Positions 63,661 to 64,000 of a DNA stretch of 64,000 nt are shown in pieces. The stretch is taken from contig NZ_FOHO01000006.1 of assembly GCF_900111675.1 (NCBI RefSeq), forward strand, positions 161,224 through 225,223, in the 5' to 3' direction. The DNA is from Paracoccus homiensis. Lineage in GTDB: Bacteria > Pseudomonadota > Alphaproteobacteria > Rhodobacterales > Rhodobacteraceae. The notes below the pieces were generated by a model. The model did not search any database and was not told the DNA's origin. It saw nothing but the letters and a program-made list of their open reading frames with translations. The position numbers were made by a program, and so were the translations under genes. The number at the start of each line of letters is the position of its first letter. Position 1 is the stretch's first letter.

Positions 63661-64000
63661 GTAAGTTCAGACCCGAGATCGAAGTCCTCTCTGCCGCGGA
63701 TGTGCCGCGTCGGCGATATTGGAGTGATACGGATAAGATCCGGATCGTGGAGGAGAGTTTTCTGGGGCATCGCCAGGTGGCGGCAACGGCACCGCGGCAT
63801 GGTGTGTCGCGGTCTCTGCTGACGATATGGCGGCGGCAGTATCGCGACGGTGAGCTTGGCGACGAGACGCCGCCTTCATTCATCCCGCTGGCGGTTTCGC
63901 CAATGGCGCCTGCGGCAGTGCTCGCGACTGCCCATGAGACACCGCGCGACACCCCGGACGTTCAGCTCGAGATCGTGCTGAGGAACGGGCGGCGGCTTCT
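63661..64000 (+). mobile_element. IS66-family element, left part (continues past the window)
   Basis: DNA from 63661 begins GTAAG, as IS66 inverted repeats usually do, and encodes a TnpA-like accessory protein on the plus strand. It interrupts an integrase remnant. The 8 bases before it (63653-63660, GGCCGATC) would be the target duplication if this is the true end. Confidence 0.5.
63663..64000 (+). CDS. IS66-family accessory protein TnpA (3' cut by window; start unclear)
   Basis: The frame reads EVLSAADVPRRRYWSDTDK, then IRIVEESFLGHRQVAATA and VSRSLLTIWRRQYRDGELG, the helix-turn-helix of IS66 TnpA/IS3-type accessory proteins, then FIPLAVSPMAP. There is no in-frame ATG; GTG at 63702 is a possible but late start. 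It continues beyond the window. TnpB and TnpC should follow. Confidence 0.7.

Overview
The window is high-GC chromosomal DNA of an alphaproteobacterium of the Rhodobacteraceae, most likely Paracoccus or a close relative. This placement rests on gene content and order, not on a database match. Supporting signs are a RpoH sigma factor with the RpoH box, DUF1150 beside Hsp20, trpC-moaC-moeA followed by lexA with a GTTC-N7-GTTC SOS box, an FnrL-type TTGAC-N4-GTCAA box before ccoGHIS, LolCD-type transporters, VPLPA/PEP-CTERM-like tails, and purE-purK beside purF-cvpA-radA. Genes are dense, with short gaps and many 1-17 base overlaps.

Layout. 1-2972: end of a leucine/isovalerate degradation operon (biotin-carrier end of an acyl-CoA carboxylase, a GST, HMG-CoA lyase, enoyl-CoA hydratase, SRPBCC protein). 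3052-9075: glyA, nadK, a membrane protein of unknown function, rpoH, rluD, DUF6476-like and UbiK-like genes. 9246-11942: lgt, a MidA-like methyltransferase and a PgeF/YfiH protein in one run. 12148-13737: two convergent exported proteins with VPLPA-type sorting tails. 13864-18352: an Lrp regulator, trxB, a reduced ATP-sulfurylase-like protein, a TolB-like propeller, DUF1150, Hsp20 and DUF465. 18411-23628: purEK converging on radA-cvpA-purF. 23764-26996: lolC/E-lolD, a cytochrome c lipoprotein and a low-GC HEPN/AbiU2-like gene. 27001-30770: parE, a second GST and an alpha/beta hydrolase lipoprotein. 30948-36994: DUF1007, a nickel/cobalt exporter and ccoGHIS (cbb3 oxidase assembly, including a 53-codon ccoS). 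37061-47127: a SPOR-tailed PBP5-type peptidase, clpS, an RsmC-like methyltransferase, a defective SDR, a lipoprotein, hemF, two LysE exporters around an Lrp gene, an EamA transporter, and hemE and hemC. 47210-58178: lexA, moeA, moaC, trpC, ung, trpD and trpG on the minus strand, then a truncated YibQ-like gene, an aminotransferase, ppiD and trpE on the plus strand. 58232-63277: a PRC-barrel protein, gpt, a third LysE exporter, fabI, pdxH, a double cold-shock-domain protein and a DUF192 protein. 63319-64000: tRNA-Pro(UGG), the C-terminal stub of a tyrosine integrase and the beginning of an IS66-type element, so the right edge enters an eroded integration site.

Most of the window is housekeeping: tetrapyrrole, tryptophan, molybdopterin and purine synthesis, envelope biogenesis, and stress and SOS control. 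The accessory or unusual content is the HEPN/AbiU2-like gene, the VPLPA-CTERM pair, the catalytically degraded relatives of ATP sulfurylase and of the SDR family, the truncated YibQ-like protein, the repeat-tailed PRC protein, and the tRNA-Pro/integrase/IS66 junction. Several neighbouring genes meet exactly on a palindromic tetranucleotide (CATG as two start codons, CTAG or TTAA as two stop codons). No CRISPR array, rRNA operon or intact prophage was seen.
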